Shown here: positions 53,549 through 62,309 of the stretch, in pieces
How positions within the stretch are numbered: the stretch's first letter is position 1
How the letters are laid out: each line of letters starts with the position of its first letter
Assembly (NCBI GenBank): GCA_964509885.1
Contig: CAZDZL010000012.1
Coordinates: 12,632-76,631, forward strand
Direction: 5' to 3'
DNA length: 64,000 nt
Origin: Palsa-1447 sp964509885
Lineage (GTDB): Bacteria; Verrucomicrobiota; Verrucomicrobiia; Opitutales; Opitutaceae
Translations under genes and position numbers: made by a program
Notes under the pieces: model-generated
Databases searched by the model: none
Told to the model about the DNA's origin: nothing
What the model saw: the letters and a program-made list of their open reading frames with translations, nothing else

Positions 53549-54829
53549 CTACGTGGGCGTCGGTGTCGGCCTCGACCTTGGGGTCGGCGTCGGCACCCGA
53601 GTCGGCGCAAGTGACGGCGTGACCGAAGGCGTCGGACTTGGCTTGGGAGTCGGACTCGGCCTTGGGGTAGGAGTAGGCAACCGCGTGGGAGTCGGCGTCG
53701 GGCTTACCGATGGTGTCGGACTAGGGAGGGGAACCTGGCTCGGCCTTGGGGTGGGCGTGGGTGCCCGCGTTGGCGTGGGCGACGGTGTTGGAGTTGGACT
53801 CGGCGTGGGGACCGGATTGAGCAGGTACGCATGGCTATTGTCCCCATTGGCGGTGATCTGGCCGAGGATGTTAACGCCGGTGGCTGTGGTCAGCGTGACG
53901 CCAGGAAGATTCACCAGGGAGTTGAGATCGCGCATGGCCCCGTTTTCGAAAATAAAGGCATGTCGAGATCCGCCGGTTGTATAGGATTGCCCGACGATCG
54001 TGCCGGCGTCGTTGATTCCTAGGGCGTAGCTCGTCGGCCCGCCGAAGCCTGTCAGCCCACCGAGCGTACCTAGATCTGTCATCGTGCCGTTGCTATAGCT
54101 GAATGCATGATAGTAGGGGTCGCCTTGCTCGAAGCCGGCGTAGCCCACGACCGTACCCGCGTTATTTATAGCCATGGCCACGCTAAAGTAGCCTCCGAGA
54201 GTGCCCAAATCAGTCATAATGCCATTGCTATAGCTGAACGCACGATCGTCGTGGTTCGCGTCCATGGAATCACCCACAATAGTGCCCGCATCATTGATGC
54301 CACTAGCCTCGCTGATGGCTCCGCCAAGTGTGCCAAGGTTGGTTACCGATCCGTTGCTGAAGCTGAACGCAAATGTGCTGTTTTCGACGTTATCGAAATA
54401 GACTCCAACGACGGTGCCCGAACTGTTGATGCCCGTTGCCTGGGATTCATCGGCGCCGAACGAGCCCAAGTTCGTGATTGTGCCGTTTTCGAACACGACG
54501 GCTACCCCCCCGGCTGAGCCGGAAGTAGCCGAAGAACCTGCAGCCGCGCCTTCACTGTTGATCGCATTGCCAAAACTGTACCCAGCGCTGAGGGCGCCCA
54601 AATCGGTCGTGGTTCCATTAACGTAGATGAAGGCGTGTACTGCCGCATTTCCCGGCAATTTGGCAGCACCCACTACTTGGCCTGCATCATTGATTCCTGC
54701 CGCGGAGCCATTGGCCAGATCGATCGCTGAATACGATTGGGCCCGTATTTTGGGAACTGCGATGCACAGAGTGAAAATGGAAACAATACCAAGGAGGGGC
54801 GAATTTGTATGAACGGCGAAGACTTTCAT
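53549..54829 (-). CDS. Exported HAF-repeat protein with proline/threonine tail
   Basis: 426 residues from the ATG directly before the signal peptide; another ATG 45 bases earlier would add a short leader. The mature part has six to seven 40-residue repeats of the type AFSYSNGTMTDLGTLGG followed by A-x-x-I-N-x-A-G-T-V-V-G, the HAF extracellular repeat, likely a beta-propeller. From about residue 335 the chain becomes nearly pure Pro/Thr/Ser/Arg (PTPTPSPTPT units) for about 90 residues to the stop, with no anchor or domain after it. The tail may be glycosylated or span the cell wall. Confidence 0.78.
   Translation of the reverse strand: MKVFAVHTNSPLLGIVSIFTLCIAVPKIRAQSYSAIDLANGSAAGINDAGQVVGAAKLPGNAAVHAFIYVNGTTTDLGALSAGYSFGNAINSEGAAAGSSATSGSAGGVAVVFENGTITNLGSFGADESQATGINSSGTVVGVYFDNVENSTFAFSFSNGSVTNLGTLGGAISEASGINDAGTIVGDSMDANHDDRAFSYSNGIMTDLGTLGGYFSVAMAINNAGTVVGYAGFEQGDPYYHAFSYSNGTMTDLGTLGGLTGFGGPTSYALGINDAGTIVGQSYTTGGSRHAFIFENGAMRDLNSLVNLPGVTLTTATGVNILGQITANGDNSHAYLLNPVPTPSPTPTPSPTPTRAPTPTPRPSQVPLPSPTPSVSPTPTPTRLPTPTPRPSPTPKPSPTPSVTPSLAPTRVPTPTPRSRPTPTPT
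53552..53815. repeat. Degenerate GGN-GTN tandem repeat coding the PT-rich tail
   Basis: On the plus strand the stretch is a chain of GTCGG, TTGGG and GGAGT words with 6- and 12-base periodicity, the DNA face of the Pro-Thr codons of the HAF protein. Such repeats can slip, which could alter tail length between strains. Confidence 0.6.
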
Positions 54830-54926
54830 TAAAAATATGGAGCGGGCGTGGAATGCGGAACTGCCGTCCATGTTCGCTCTTTGAGCCACTTTATCGCACG
54901 TTGGACCCAAGAGTCGCTGCCCATCT

Positions 54927-54942
54927 AGTGGGGTGAAACCCC
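54927..54942 (-). promoter_or_regulatory. GGGGTGA-type motif before the HAF gene
   Basis: The minus strand reads GGGGTTTCACCCCACT, one of the closest matches to the shared pattern. It lies about 100 bases before the HAF protein start, inside a 417-base intergenic region with divergent genes. Confidence 0.35.
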
Positions 54943-55138
54943 AATGGGATGGTGCGCAGCCCACCCCGGGCATCCAAAAATACCCCTGCATTGTAATCCC
55001 ACCCTGTTGCACTGAACCCGGGCAACCGCCACTTCGCGGCGTCTGTGGACCCATCCGCCCGGAGCCCCTTATGATGGCCCATGGCCAAGGGGCGCATCCG
55101 GGCGAATGGCAGGCAAATCCAATCCCGCCCTTTCGCCA

Positions 55139-55154
55139 GGGGATTTCACCCCAT
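55139..55154 (+). promoter_or_regulatory. GGGGTGA-type motif before the CsbD-like gene
   Basis: GGGGATTTCACCCCAT on the plus strand, followed by GCATTTGGGG, about 95 bases before the CsbD-like start. Orientation and spacing mirror the site before the response regulator gene at 20.9 kb. Confidence 0.4.
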
Positions 55155-55246
55155 GCATTTGGGGCGAACTTTTCGCTCTCCGGGGGGCCTAAGGCGTATC
55201 CGCAAGAACCACTCAATGCGGCAACGTCAGAAAACCCAGTAATCAT

Positions 55247-55459
55247 ATGAAAACCATCACACAGAAGGTCACGGACTCATCCAAGTCAGGCAACACGGAC
55301 AAAATCGAGGGCAACGCCAAGGTATTCAGCGGGAAGGTGAAGGAGGACACCGGCAAGGTGTTCCGCAGCCCGACGCTCGAGGCCAAGGGAGACCTGGAAC
55401 AGGACGCAGGCCACATCCAGAAGCAGGTCGGCGACGTGAAGAAAGCCTACGGCCAGTAA
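55247..55459 (+). CDS. CsbD-like stress protein, 70 aa
   Basis: A small hydrophilic helical protein with the CsbD pattern: GNTDKIEGNAKVFSGKVKED and TGKV, then LEAKGDLEQDAGHIQKQVGD and V-K-K. CsbD proteins accumulate in general stress in many bacteria; the biochemical role is unknown. It has its own promoter region with a GGGGTGA-type element upstream. Confidence 0.85.
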   Translation: MKTITQKVTDSSKSGNTDKIEGNAKVFSGKVKEDTGKVFRSPTLEAKGDLEQDAGHIQKQVGDVKKAYGQ

Positions 55460-55553
55460 GCTAGCTTCGCATCACTGACTTCTCCATCGACCGCCAGCAA
55501 TTCCCCGGAGCCTTCGAATCCAAGCCTGATGACGGGCGCCAGGCAGGCCCGCG

Positions 55554-56465
55554 TCAGAACTTCTTCATCTGCTTGAAATACTTGTCGTCGTCGTCGGGCT
55601 GGACGAAGTCCGGGATGAAGCTGCGGGGGGCGTCGATCGGCCTCGCGTCGACGCCCGAGGTCGACAGGCCGTGCGACAACTCGGGAAGCTCGACCGGCGC
55701 AAATCCGGCCAGGTCCGCGCCCGTGAAGCCCTTCACGGGCTGCGGGGCGGGCAGATCCAGGAGAGCAAGGTAGGGATTGGAGCCCTTGGCGTCGGCGAAC
55801 GAGGCTGTGTCAACGGGCTGCAGCAGCGCCTCGGAGACGGGCCCTCCCTGCGCGATGTCCATGCCGGGAAGCGCGTCGGCATGCACCTTGCCCAGGTCGG
55901 CGCCGGAGAGGCCGTCCGCCTTCGACGACGTAAGAAGGAGGTCATGGTCCCGCGCCGATACCCACCCGCTCATGAAGGCGTCGAGCGGGTTGTAGACAGA
56001 CTCGACCGGCTCCTTGGGACGCTCCTTCTCGCGCGTGTCCTCGATCGCGAGCGGGTCCTTCTCGAGGCGGATGCCCTTCTCGTCGGCCCTGATAAGGTCC
56101 GGGTCGCCCTTCAGGATCTCGTCCTTCTCCTTGGTGCGCGACGCCTGGCTGGATGTGTTCTTGTCCATGGCGTCCACCAGCCAGTTGCCCGTGCCGGTCT
56201 TCCTCTTCGCCGGGTCGAGCGTCGGATCCTTCTCCGAGCTGAGAAGACTCGGCACCTCAAGCCGGGTGGTGCCCGGCATGGGCCCCAGGTCCTTCATGTC
56301 CATCGCGGGGAGCACGGAGGCGGCGTCGGGCTGGCCGAGCGGCGACTTGATCGCCGCGAGGTCCTTCTTCGCCGCGGAGATGGAGTCGCTGGCGGGGGCC
56401 GCCGCGTCGTCGGCGCGCGCGAAAGGCGCCAGCGCCAGGATGAGGAGCGTTCCCGAGAGTCGCAT
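55554..56465 (-). CDS. Exported hypothetical protein, 303 aa
   Basis: The signal peptide at 1-18 (MRLSGTLLILALAPFARA) leads into a charged, low-complexity protein rich in Asp, Lys, Pro and Ala. Two related segments, DGLSGADLGKVHADALPGMD and GFTGADLAGFAPVELPEL, hint at an internal repeat. The C-terminus ends in DDDDKYFKQMKKF. It lies 20 bases after the pilT gene on the same strand, so it may be co-transcribed with it. Confidence 0.6.
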   Translation of the reverse strand: MRLSGTLLILALAPFARADDAAAPASDSISAAKKDLAAIKSPLGQPDAASVLPAMDMKDLGPMPGTTRLEVPSLLSSEKDPTLDPAKRKTGTGNWLVDAMDKNTSSQASRTKEKDEILKGDPDLIRADEKGIRLEKDPLAIEDTREKERPKEPVESVYNPLDAFMSGWVSARDHDLLLTSSKADGLSGADLGKVHADALPGMDIAQGGPVSEALLQPVDTASFADAKGSNPYLALLDLPAPQPVKGFTGADLAGFAPVELPELSHGLSTSGVDARPIDAPRSFIPDFVQPDDDDKYFKQMKKF

Positions 56466-56485
56466 CGCGGTCCGGGCGCCGGCCC

Positions 56486-57583
56486 CTAACTCTTGATGAA
56501 GATGCCCTTCAGGTTCATCTCGAGCTGCTGGGGGTTGGGCGAGAAGCGCACCCCGTCGGCCTTGCTGATCTTCCCGGCCTTGATGAGCCGGTAGAGGTCC
56601 TTGTTGAAGGAGAAGCTGGCCCCGTCAAGGCCGCCCTCGAGCAGCGTGTTGATCTTGTCGAAGTGGCCCTCGAGGATGAGGTTTCGGATCGTCGCGTCGG
56701 TGTTGAGCACCTCGTTGGCGGGGACGCGGCCGCCGCCCTCGAGGCTCGGGACGAGCTTCTGGCAGATGAAGCCCCGGATCGATCCCGCGATCTGCCGGCG
56801 GGCCTGCGCCATCTGCTCCGGCGGGAAGAACTCGAACAGGCGGGTGAGCGACTGGGCCACGGTCGCGGCGTGCATCGTCGAGAACACCAGGTGCCCCGTC
56901 TCGGCGGCCGAGATGGCGGTCTCGAAGGTCTCCCTGTCGCGCATCTCACCGATCAGGATGATGTCGGGGTTCTGGCGCAGCACGGACTTGATCGCCAGCT
57001 CGAAGGTCGGCACGTCGAGGCCGATCTCGCGCTGCTGGAACACGCTCTTGTCGTCCTGGAACGTGTACTCGATCGGGTCCTCGATCGTCACGATGTGCTT
57101 GTCCATGTTCGCGTTGATCCAGTTGAGCATGGCCGCCATCGTGGAGCTCTTGCCGGAGCCGGTCGCCCCGCAGACGAGCAGAATGCCGTCCTTGGCGTTC
57201 GCGAGCTTGAGGAGCGGCTCCGACTGGAGCCCGAGGTCCTCGAAGTTGGGGACGCGGCTCTTGATGTGCCGGAAGACGATGCTCACGAGGCCGCGCTGGT
57301 GGAAGGCGTTCACGCGGAAGCGCCCGACGCCCTCGAAGGAGTACGCGAAGTCGATCTGGCCCATGTCGTCCCAGCGCTTGCGGAAGATCTCGGGCACGTG
57401 CTCGTCGACGAACGACTGCGCCTCCGGGCTCGAGATCGGGTCCATGTCGACGGGTTTCAGCCGGTTGGATATCCGCACGTAGCCGGGCTTGTTCGCCTTG
57501 ATCACGATGTCGCTCGCGCCGCTCTCGACCGCGAGCTTGAGCAGGTCGTTGAATATCTCGGTATGAGGGGTGACGGCGTTCAT
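56486..57583 (-). CDS. pilT: Type IV pilus twitching ATPase (PilT/PilU type)
   Basis: 365 residues. The PAS-like N-domain (SGASDIVIKANKPGYVRISN) is followed by Walker A GATGSGKSST, the Asp box VTIEDPIEYTF, Walker B IILIGEMRDRET and the His box TGHLVFSTMHA. It powers pilus retraction. PilT and PilU are hard to tell apart by eye; the tail lacks the AIRNLIRE motif but has the related ATIRNLILEGH. The ATG is directly downstream of the divergent dapA promoter. Confidence 0.9.
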   Translation of the reverse strand: MNAVTPHTEIFNDLLKLAVESGASDIVIKANKPGYVRISNRLKPVDMDPISSPEAQSFVDEHVPEIFRKRWDDMGQIDFAYSFEGVGRFRVNAFHQRGLVSIVFRHIKSRVPNFEDLGLQSEPLLKLANAKDGILLVCGATGSGKSSTMAAMLNWINANMDKHIVTIEDPIEYTFQDDKSVFQQREIGLDVPTFELAIKSVLRQNPDIILIGEMRDRETFETAISAAETGHLVFSTMHAATVAQSLTRLFEFFPPEQMAQARRQIAGSIRGFICQKLVPSLEGGGRVPANEVLNTDATIRNLILEGHFDKINTLLEGGLDGASFSFNKDLYRLIKAGKISKADGVRFSPNPQQLEMNLKGIFIKS

Positions 57584-57669
57584 GGTCAGAATAGCATTGC
57601 TCTGGATTTTGTAGCTTGGCGTGCTCGACGCGGCAAGGCATCTTTGCCCTGCTCCCCGGAGCCTCCACC

Positions 57670-58560
57670 ATGAAGCCACGCCCCCTCACAGGCGCAATCA
57701 CCGCCCTCGCAACCCCCTTCCGCGGGAAGGCCGTTTCGTTTGCGGACCTGAAAAGGCTGGTCGAGCACCAGATCCGGGGCGGCATCGACGGGGTGGTCCC
57801 CGTCGGCACCACCGGCGAGTCCCCCACCCTCACCTCCGAGGAGCACCTGGACGTCATCCGCGCGACGATCGAGTTCGTCCGCGGCAGGATCCCCGTGATC
57901 GCGGGGACCGGCTCCAACTCGACCGCCGAGGCGCTCGAGTACACGCGCCTCTCCGACGAGGCGGGGGCCGACGCCGTCCTCGTCGTCACGCCCTACTACA
58001 ACAAGCCGAGCCAGGAGGGCCTGTTCCGCCACTACTCGGCAATCGCCGAGGCGACCGACCTGCCGATCATCCTCTACTCCGTGCCGTCGCGCTGCGGCGT
58101 CGAGATCGGCGTGCCGCTGGTCGAGCGCCTGCGCTCCAAGTATTCCCACGTGCGCTGGATCAAGGAGGCGGGCGGTTCGGTGGACCGCGTCGACCAGATG
58201 AAGCGGGCCATGGGCGACGACATCGTGGTCCTCTCCGGCGACGACTCGCTCACGCTCCCCTTCATGGCGAGCGGCGCCGAGGGCGTGATCAGCGTCGCCG
58301 CGAACCTGGTGCCGCGGGAGGTGAGCCAGATGGTGCACCTCGCCCTGGAGGACAAGTTCGAGAAGGCCGGCCGGCTCCACCGCAGGCTCTTCCCGCTCTT
58401 CAAGGCCCTCTTCATCGACCCGAACCCCGTGCCGCTCAAGGCGGCGCTCGCGAAGGCGAAGATCATCGGCAGCGAGGCCGTGCGCCTGCCCCTCTGCCCC
58501 ATGGAACCCGCAAACCGCGCCATCCTCGCGAAGGCCGTGGCCGGCCTGCGGCGCCGCTGA
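57670..58560 (+). CDS. dapA: 4-hydroxy-tetrahydrodipicolinate synthase
   Basis: 296 residues. It condenses pyruvate and aspartate semialdehyde in the lysine/diaminopimelate route. The Schiff-base Lys is K165 in VRWIKEAGG; GTTGESPTL at 46-54 and TPYYNKPSQ at 108-116 are active-site motifs, and Y136 in ILYSVPSR is the proton relay Tyr. It is followed by dapB after 4 bases and ruvA, forming a short operon. The divergent pilT promoter lies 86 bases away. Confidence 0.96.
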   Translation: MKPRPLTGAITALATPFRGKAVSFADLKRLVEHQIRGGIDGVVPVGTTGESPTLTSEEHLDVIRATIEFVRGRIPVIAGTGSNSTAEALEYTRLSDEAGADAVLVVTPYYNKPSQEGLFRHYSAIAEATDLPIILYSVPSRCGVEIGVPLVERLRSKYSHVRWIKEAGGSVDRVDQMKRAMGDDIVVLSGDDSLTLPFMASGAEGVISVAANLVPREVSQMVHLALEDKFEKAGRLHRRLFPLFKALFIDPNPVPLKAALAKAKIIGSEAVRLPLCPMEPANRAILAKAVAGLRRR

Positions 58561-58564
58561 CGCC

Positions 58565-59296
58565 ATGGCGCTCTCGATCCTGCTGAACGGGGCCCGGGGC
58601 CGGATGGGCGCGGCCGTCGCCGCGGCCGCGCCGGGGATGGGCGTCACCGTGGCCGCCTCGATCGACCAGGGGGACGACCTGGCCGCAGCCCTCGGCTCCG
58701 CGGACGTGGTCGTCGACTTCAGCTCCGCGAAGGCGACCCGGGCCCTGCTCGAGCTCGCCGCCCAGAAGGGAAAGCCGGTCGTCATCGGGACGACGGGCCA
58801 CGCGCCCGAGGAGAAGAAGGCGCTCCTCGCCCTCGCCGCCCGCGTGCCGTGCGTCTGGTCGGGCAACTATTCGGTCGGCGTCAACCTGCTCTTCGCCCTC
58901 ACGAGGCGGGCGTCCCGCACCCTGGGCGAGGACTACGACGCCGAGATCCTCGAGATGCACCACAGGATGAAGGTCGACGCGCCGAGCGGCACGGCGGCCC
59001 GCCTGGTCGAGATCATCCTCGAGGAGCGAAAGCTCGACCGGGGCGCCCTGCGCCACGGGCGGGAGGGCATCACCGGCGAGCGCCCCCGCTCCGAGGTGGG
59101 CATCCACTCGCTGCGGGGAGGCGACGTGATCGGCGACCACACGGTCATCTTCGCCGGGAAGGGCGAGAGGCTGGAGCTCACCCACCGCGCCAGCGACCGC
59201 ACCGTCTTCGCGAACGGGGCCCTGCGGGCCGCCCTGTGGGTCGTCGGCAAGAAGCCGGGCGTCTACGACATGCAGGACGTGCTCGGGCTCTCATGA
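58565..59296 (+). CDS. dapB: 4-hydroxy-tetrahydrodipicolinate reductase
   Basis: 243 residues. It reduces the DapA product with NAD(P)H. The nucleotide site is GARGRMG at 9-15 and the catalytic motif reads E-x-H-H-R-M-K-V-D-A-P-S-G-T-A with His132/His133 and Lys136. The two steps of the pathway are thus encoded side by side. It follows dapA with 4 bases between and ends 4 bases before ruvA. Confidence 0.96.
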   Translation: MALSILLNGARGRMGAAVAAAAPGMGVTVAASIDQGDDLAAALGSADVVVDFSSAKATRALLELAAQKGKPVVIGTTGHAPEEKKALLALAARVPCVWSGNYSVGVNLLFALTRRASRTLGEDYDAEILEMHHRMKVDAPSGTAARLVEIILEERKLDRGALRHGREGITGERPRSEVGIHSLRGGDVIGDHTVIFAGKGERLELTHRASDRTVFANGALRAALWVVGKKPGVYDMQDVLGLS

Positions 59297-59300
59297 CCCG

Positions 59301-59900
59301 ATGATCACCTCGATCCGAGGAACCCTGACCGAGTCGGGCCTCGTCCGCGCCGTCGTCGAGGTCGACGGCTTCGGCTACGAGATCCATGTGCCCGTCACGA
59401 CCGCCGAGCGCCTCCCGGCCGTGGGCAGCACGGTCCGGCTCCACACCCTTGTCATCTACCGGGAGGATTCGCAGACACTCTACGGATTCGCGACCGCCGA
59501 GGACCGCGACTTCTTCCGCATGATGATCGAGAACGTGACCGGCATCGGCCCGAAGATGGCGCTCTCCATCATGAGCCGGCTGTCCTTGCCGCTCCTGCAG
59601 GGCGCCATCCGCTCGGGAGACATCGCCTCCCTGGCCAAGGTCCCCGGCATCGGCAAGAAGACCGCCGAGAGGCTGGTCGTGGAGCTCAAGGGGCGGGTCG
59701 GCTCCGCCGACGCGCCGGCCCCGTCCCTCTCGCAGCCCGGCGGCGCCCACTCCGGAAGGTCGACCCACGCCGACGCCGTGGCGGCGCTGGCGGCCCTGGG
59801 CTACAAGCTTGCCGACGCGGACGAGGCGGTGCGCCGGGCATCGCTCGCCCTGGGGGCCGAGGCGACGACCGAGGCCCTGATCCGCAAGTCCCTGGGCTGA
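59301..59900 (+). CDS. ruvA: Holliday junction helicase subunit RuvA
   Basis: 199 residues. The N-terminal OB-fold (ITSIRGTLTESGLVRAVVEV and GFGYEIHVP) and the tandem helix-hairpin-helix region (IGPKMALSIMSRL and VPGIGKKTAERLVVEL) are clear. The C-terminal RuvB-binding domain ends in EALIRKSLG. It tetramerises on four-way junctions and recruits RuvB. Co-transcription with dapAB is likely from the 4-base spacing, though the functions are unrelated. It converges with the anti-sigma gene. Confidence 0.96.
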   Translation: MITSIRGTLTESGLVRAVVEVDGFGYEIHVPVTTAERLPAVGSTVRLHTLVIYREDSQTLYGFATAEDRDFFRMMIENVTGIGPKMALSIMSRLSLPLLQGAIRSGDIASLAKVPGIGKKTAERLVVELKGRVGSADAPAPSLSQPGGAHSGRSTHADAVAALAALGYKLADADEAVRRASLALGAEATTEALIRKSLG

Positions 59901-59910
59901 AGCCCGGGAC

Positions 59911-60546
59911 CTAGCGCTGGAAGCGGAACGCGGTCATCTCGGCCGGCTCCTGGGTCCCGTGGGCGGCCTGCGGGTCGGCCATCACCGCCTCCTTCAGGTC
60001 CGCCTTGGGATTCATGAGGAAGTCGGCGTCCGCGAGCGAGGCGACGGGCGCCAGGCGGATGTCGCCGATCCAGTTGAGCTGGGCCACCTGCGCGGGGGCC
60101 TGCTCGGAGGACGCTCGGACAAAGAACACGGGCTTCATCGAGGCCGAGTCGTCGTAGAGGCCGGCGCCCGCCGGCCTCGCGCGCTCGTGCGCCGCGGACG
60201 CGGTCACGGAAGCCGCGGCGGCCGGGGCCGGGGCCACGCGGCTGCGCAGGCCGACAAAGGCCAGGGCGACCACGGCGGCCGCGGCCATGCCGGCGACAAA
60301 CGGGGCCAGCCGCCAGGCGCTCGGCGCCGGGAAGACGATGAGGCTCGGGTCCGTCTGCGCCATCGAGGCCGTGTAGGTCTCCTCCGAGAGCCTCGAGCAC
60401 GCCTTCTGCATCTTGCAGTACTGGTCGTGGACCTCGCGGCGGCGCGGGTCGGCGGCCACCTCGGCCTCAAGCCGCACGGCGTCCTGAGCGCTGATCTCGC
60501 GGTCGACGTAGAGGTTGAGGAGTTCGAGGAATTCCCGGTCGTTCAT
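59911..60546 (-). CDS. Putative anti-sigma factor with membrane helix
   Basis: 211 residues. The N-terminal part MNDREFLELLNLYVDREIS followed by AQDAVRLEAEVAADPRRREV looks like the cytoplasmic anti-sigma domain, with a C-x-x-x-x-x-C (CKMQKAC) in place of a full zinc finger. A membrane helix lies at about 80-100 (LAPFVAGMAAAAVVALAFVG) and the periplasmic tail contains VFFVRASSEQAPAQVAQLNW. It overlaps the sigma gene by four bases, which is the strongest sign of its role as its negative regulator. Confidence 0.8.
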   Translation of the reverse strand: MNDREFLELLNLYVDREISAQDAVRLEAEVAADPRRREVHDQYCKMQKACSRLSEETYTASMAQTDPSLIVFPAPSAWRLAPFVAGMAAAAVVALAFVGLRSRVAPAPAAAASVTASAAHERARPAGAGLYDDSASMKPVFFVRASSEQAPAQVAQLNWIGDIRLAPVASLADADFLMNPKADLKEAVMADPQAAHGTQEPAEMTAFRFQR

Positions 60547-61145
60547 TTGAAGTCTTCTCCGAGTTTAGAACGCAGGCTTTCCCGCGCCCTGGCAATCCGG
60601 CTTTTGACCGTCCCGATGGAGATGCCCAGGATGGCGGCGATCTCCTCGTACGACTGGTTCTTCACGTTTCGCAAGACCAAGATCTCCCGGTGCTTAGCGC
60701 CGAGGCGGTCCATGCCGCTGCCGATCCTAGACACGAACTCGCGGGTCACCGTGATGTCGTCGGGCGTCTCGACCTCGGCCGGGATCACCTCGGCCAGAGT
60801 CGTGGAGTTGTCGGGGCCCATCGGGGCGTCGAAGGACACGGACTTGTCCCTCTTGCGGCGCCACCAGTACCAGTAGCGGTTGCGGGCGAGGTTGGTCGCA
60901 ATCTGGTAGAGCCAGGTCGAGAACGCCGACTCCCCGCGGAAGTTCGCCAGGCCCCGGTGCGCCCTTATAAAGGCATCCTGGGTAACCTCTTCGGCATCCT
61001 GGGCGTTGCGCAGGAGCTGGTTCACCATCGAGAAGATGCGGTCCCAGTACCGGGTCACCATCTCGTCAAACGCGGACGCGTCGCCGCTCTTGAAGCGGTC
61101 GACAAGAATACGGTCCAGGGTCACCTCTTGAGCTTTGGTCGACAT
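60543..61145 (-). CDS. ECF sigma factor (RpoE type)
   Basis: 200 residues from an ATG with GGAAG 7 bases upstream. Region 2 has FKSGDASAFDEMVTRYWDRI and EEVTQDAFIRAHRGLANFRG, then STWLYQIATNLARNRYWYWW. Region 4 has LGAKHREILVLRNVKNQSYE and a helix-turn-helix ending GTVKSRIARARESLRSKL. It directs RNA polymerase to an envelope- or stress-type regulon. A GGAAC-N17-GTCA promoter just upstream suggests autoregulation. Confidence 0.93.
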   Translation of the reverse strand: MSTKAQEVTLDRILVDRFKSGDASAFDEMVTRYWDRIFSMVNQLLRNAQDAEEVTQDAFIRAHRGLANFRGESAFSTWLYQIATNLARNRYWYWWRRKRDKSVSFDAPMGPDNSTTLAEVIPAEVETPDDITVTREFVSRIGSGMDRLGAKHREILVLRNVKNQSYEEIAAILGISIGTVKSRIARARESLRSKLGEDFK

Positions 61146-61161
61146 GCGGTCTTCCGAGCTC

Positions 61162-61187
61162 TGACGGGCAAATTTTTGAATTGTTCC
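61162..61187 (-). promoter_or_regulatory. Candidate ECF autoregulatory promoter
   Basis: On the minus strand GGAAC is followed after 17 bases by GTCA, close to the ECF consensus GGAAC-N16/17-GTC. The ATG of the sigma gene lies 16 bases further, leaving a very short leader. Likely but unproven. Confidence 0.5.
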
Positions 61188-61405
61188 CAATGATTGAATG
61201 GCGTGTGCCGTGTTAACAAATGGGCTCCTCGGTCAGGGTCAACGTCTTCGACCATTTCCCCGGCCGAATCCACCCCCGCCCCGGGTGCAATCCCGGGGCC
61301 AAGGCCCCTGCGCCCCCGGGTTGTAAATTTAAAAAAGTTGTAAGATTTTGACTTGCGAAACCAGCCTGCCGGACGCTTAAACGCTGCCGTTTGGGTACCC
61401 CGAGA

Positions 61406-62269
61406 ATGCTTCCTGATGTCGATTTCGACAGCCCGCCGGCTGTGGCGGACTTCGTGAGGGCCGAGTTCGGGAAGCTCTACCCCGCAGCGAGCCCGAAGGT
61501 GCTCATGAGGCTCTTCAGCGACGTCGAGGCCCTGTTCGAGGGCCGGACGCCGGACTTCGCGCCCATCGACCTGAAGTACCACAATTTCCGGCACACCCTG
61601 ATGGCCACCGTGTGCATGGCCCAGATCCTCGAGGGCGAGTTCTCCTCGGACGGCGATGGCAAGCTCTCGCCGAGGGACTTCGAGCTGGCGATCGCCGGGG
61701 TGCTCCTGCACGACTCGGGTTACCTGAAGCTGAAGAGCGACACGAAGGGGACGGGGGCCAAGTACACCTACTGCCACATCCTGAGGAGCTGCGCCTTCGC
61801 CGCCTCCTACCTGCCGCAGCTCGGCGCCACCGACATCGAGATCGACAGCGTCCTCTCCGCGATCAACTGCACCGGCCCGCACTCCGAGATCGGGCGCCTG
61901 CACTTCCGCAACTCCGTCAGCCGGGTGGTCGGGTGCGCGCTGGCGACCGCGGACTACCTGGGGCAGCTGGCCGACCCCCTCTATCCCGACAAGCTCGGCG
62001 AACTCTACGCCGAGTTCTGCGAGTCCGACGACTACGCCAATGTCCCCCTTTCGAAGCGCGCCTTCAAGTCCGAGGAGGACCTGATCTGCCGCACGCCGGG
62101 ATTCTGGGTCCATTTCGTGAAGCCCAAGCTGGAGACCGACTTCCAGTCGGTCTACCGCTTCCTGGACAAGCCGCTCGGCTCCGGGAGAAACGGCTACCTC
62201 GCCGCGGTCGAGGAGAACTTCGCCAGGATCGAGGGCCGGATCGCCGAGATCAAATCCGCGGCCCGGTAG
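61406..62269 (+). CDS. HD/PDEase-domain metal-dependent phosphohydrolase
   Basis: 287 residues. Metal ligands are seen in YHNFRHT (with a T-x-x-x-x-x-M helix), in LLHDSGYL and in TYCHILRSCA. The size, the N-F-R-H motif and the early H-D resemble cyclic-nucleotide PDE-like HD proteins rather than HD-GYP. The substrate is unknown. The ATG is used; a TTG 15 bases earlier is the alternative. A separate promoter region of about 260 bases lies upstream, divergent from the sigma gene. Confidence 0.75.
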   Translation: MLPDVDFDSPPAVADFVRAEFGKLYPAASPKVLMRLFSDVEALFEGRTPDFAPIDLKYHNFRHTLMATVCMAQILEGEFSSDGDGKLSPRDFELAIAGVLLHDSGYLKLKSDTKGTGAKYTYCHILRSCAFAASYLPQLGATDIEIDSVLSAINCTGPHSEIGRLHFRNSVSRVVGCALATADYLGQLADPLYPDKLGELYAEFCESDDYANVPLSKRAFKSEEDLICRTPGFWVHFVKPKLETDFQSVYRFLDKPLGSGRNGYLAAVEENFARIEGRIAEIKSAAR

Positions 62270-62309
62270 GGCCGGGGCGGGACGTCGGGTCCCTTTGGAC
62301 TTGCGGCGG

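Larger units (their letters stand above)
54830..55246. other. Divergent intergenic region of 417 bases with two GGGGTGA-type motifs
   Basis: Holds the promoters of the HAF gene (minus) and the CsbD-like gene (plus). It contains one motif copy aimed at each gene (54927-54942 and 55139-55154) and no reading frame I can support. Confidence 0.5.

Noticed and set aside
53552..53815. Periodic GGN-GTN stretch as a CRISPR or other array
   Set aside because: No constant repeat-spacer structure; the period is explained by Pro-Thr codons of the HAF protein.
57640..57660. Small stem GGCAA/TTGCC before dapA as a lysine riboswitch
   Set aside because: The 86-base divergent region is far too short for a lysine riboswitch and lacks its conserved core.
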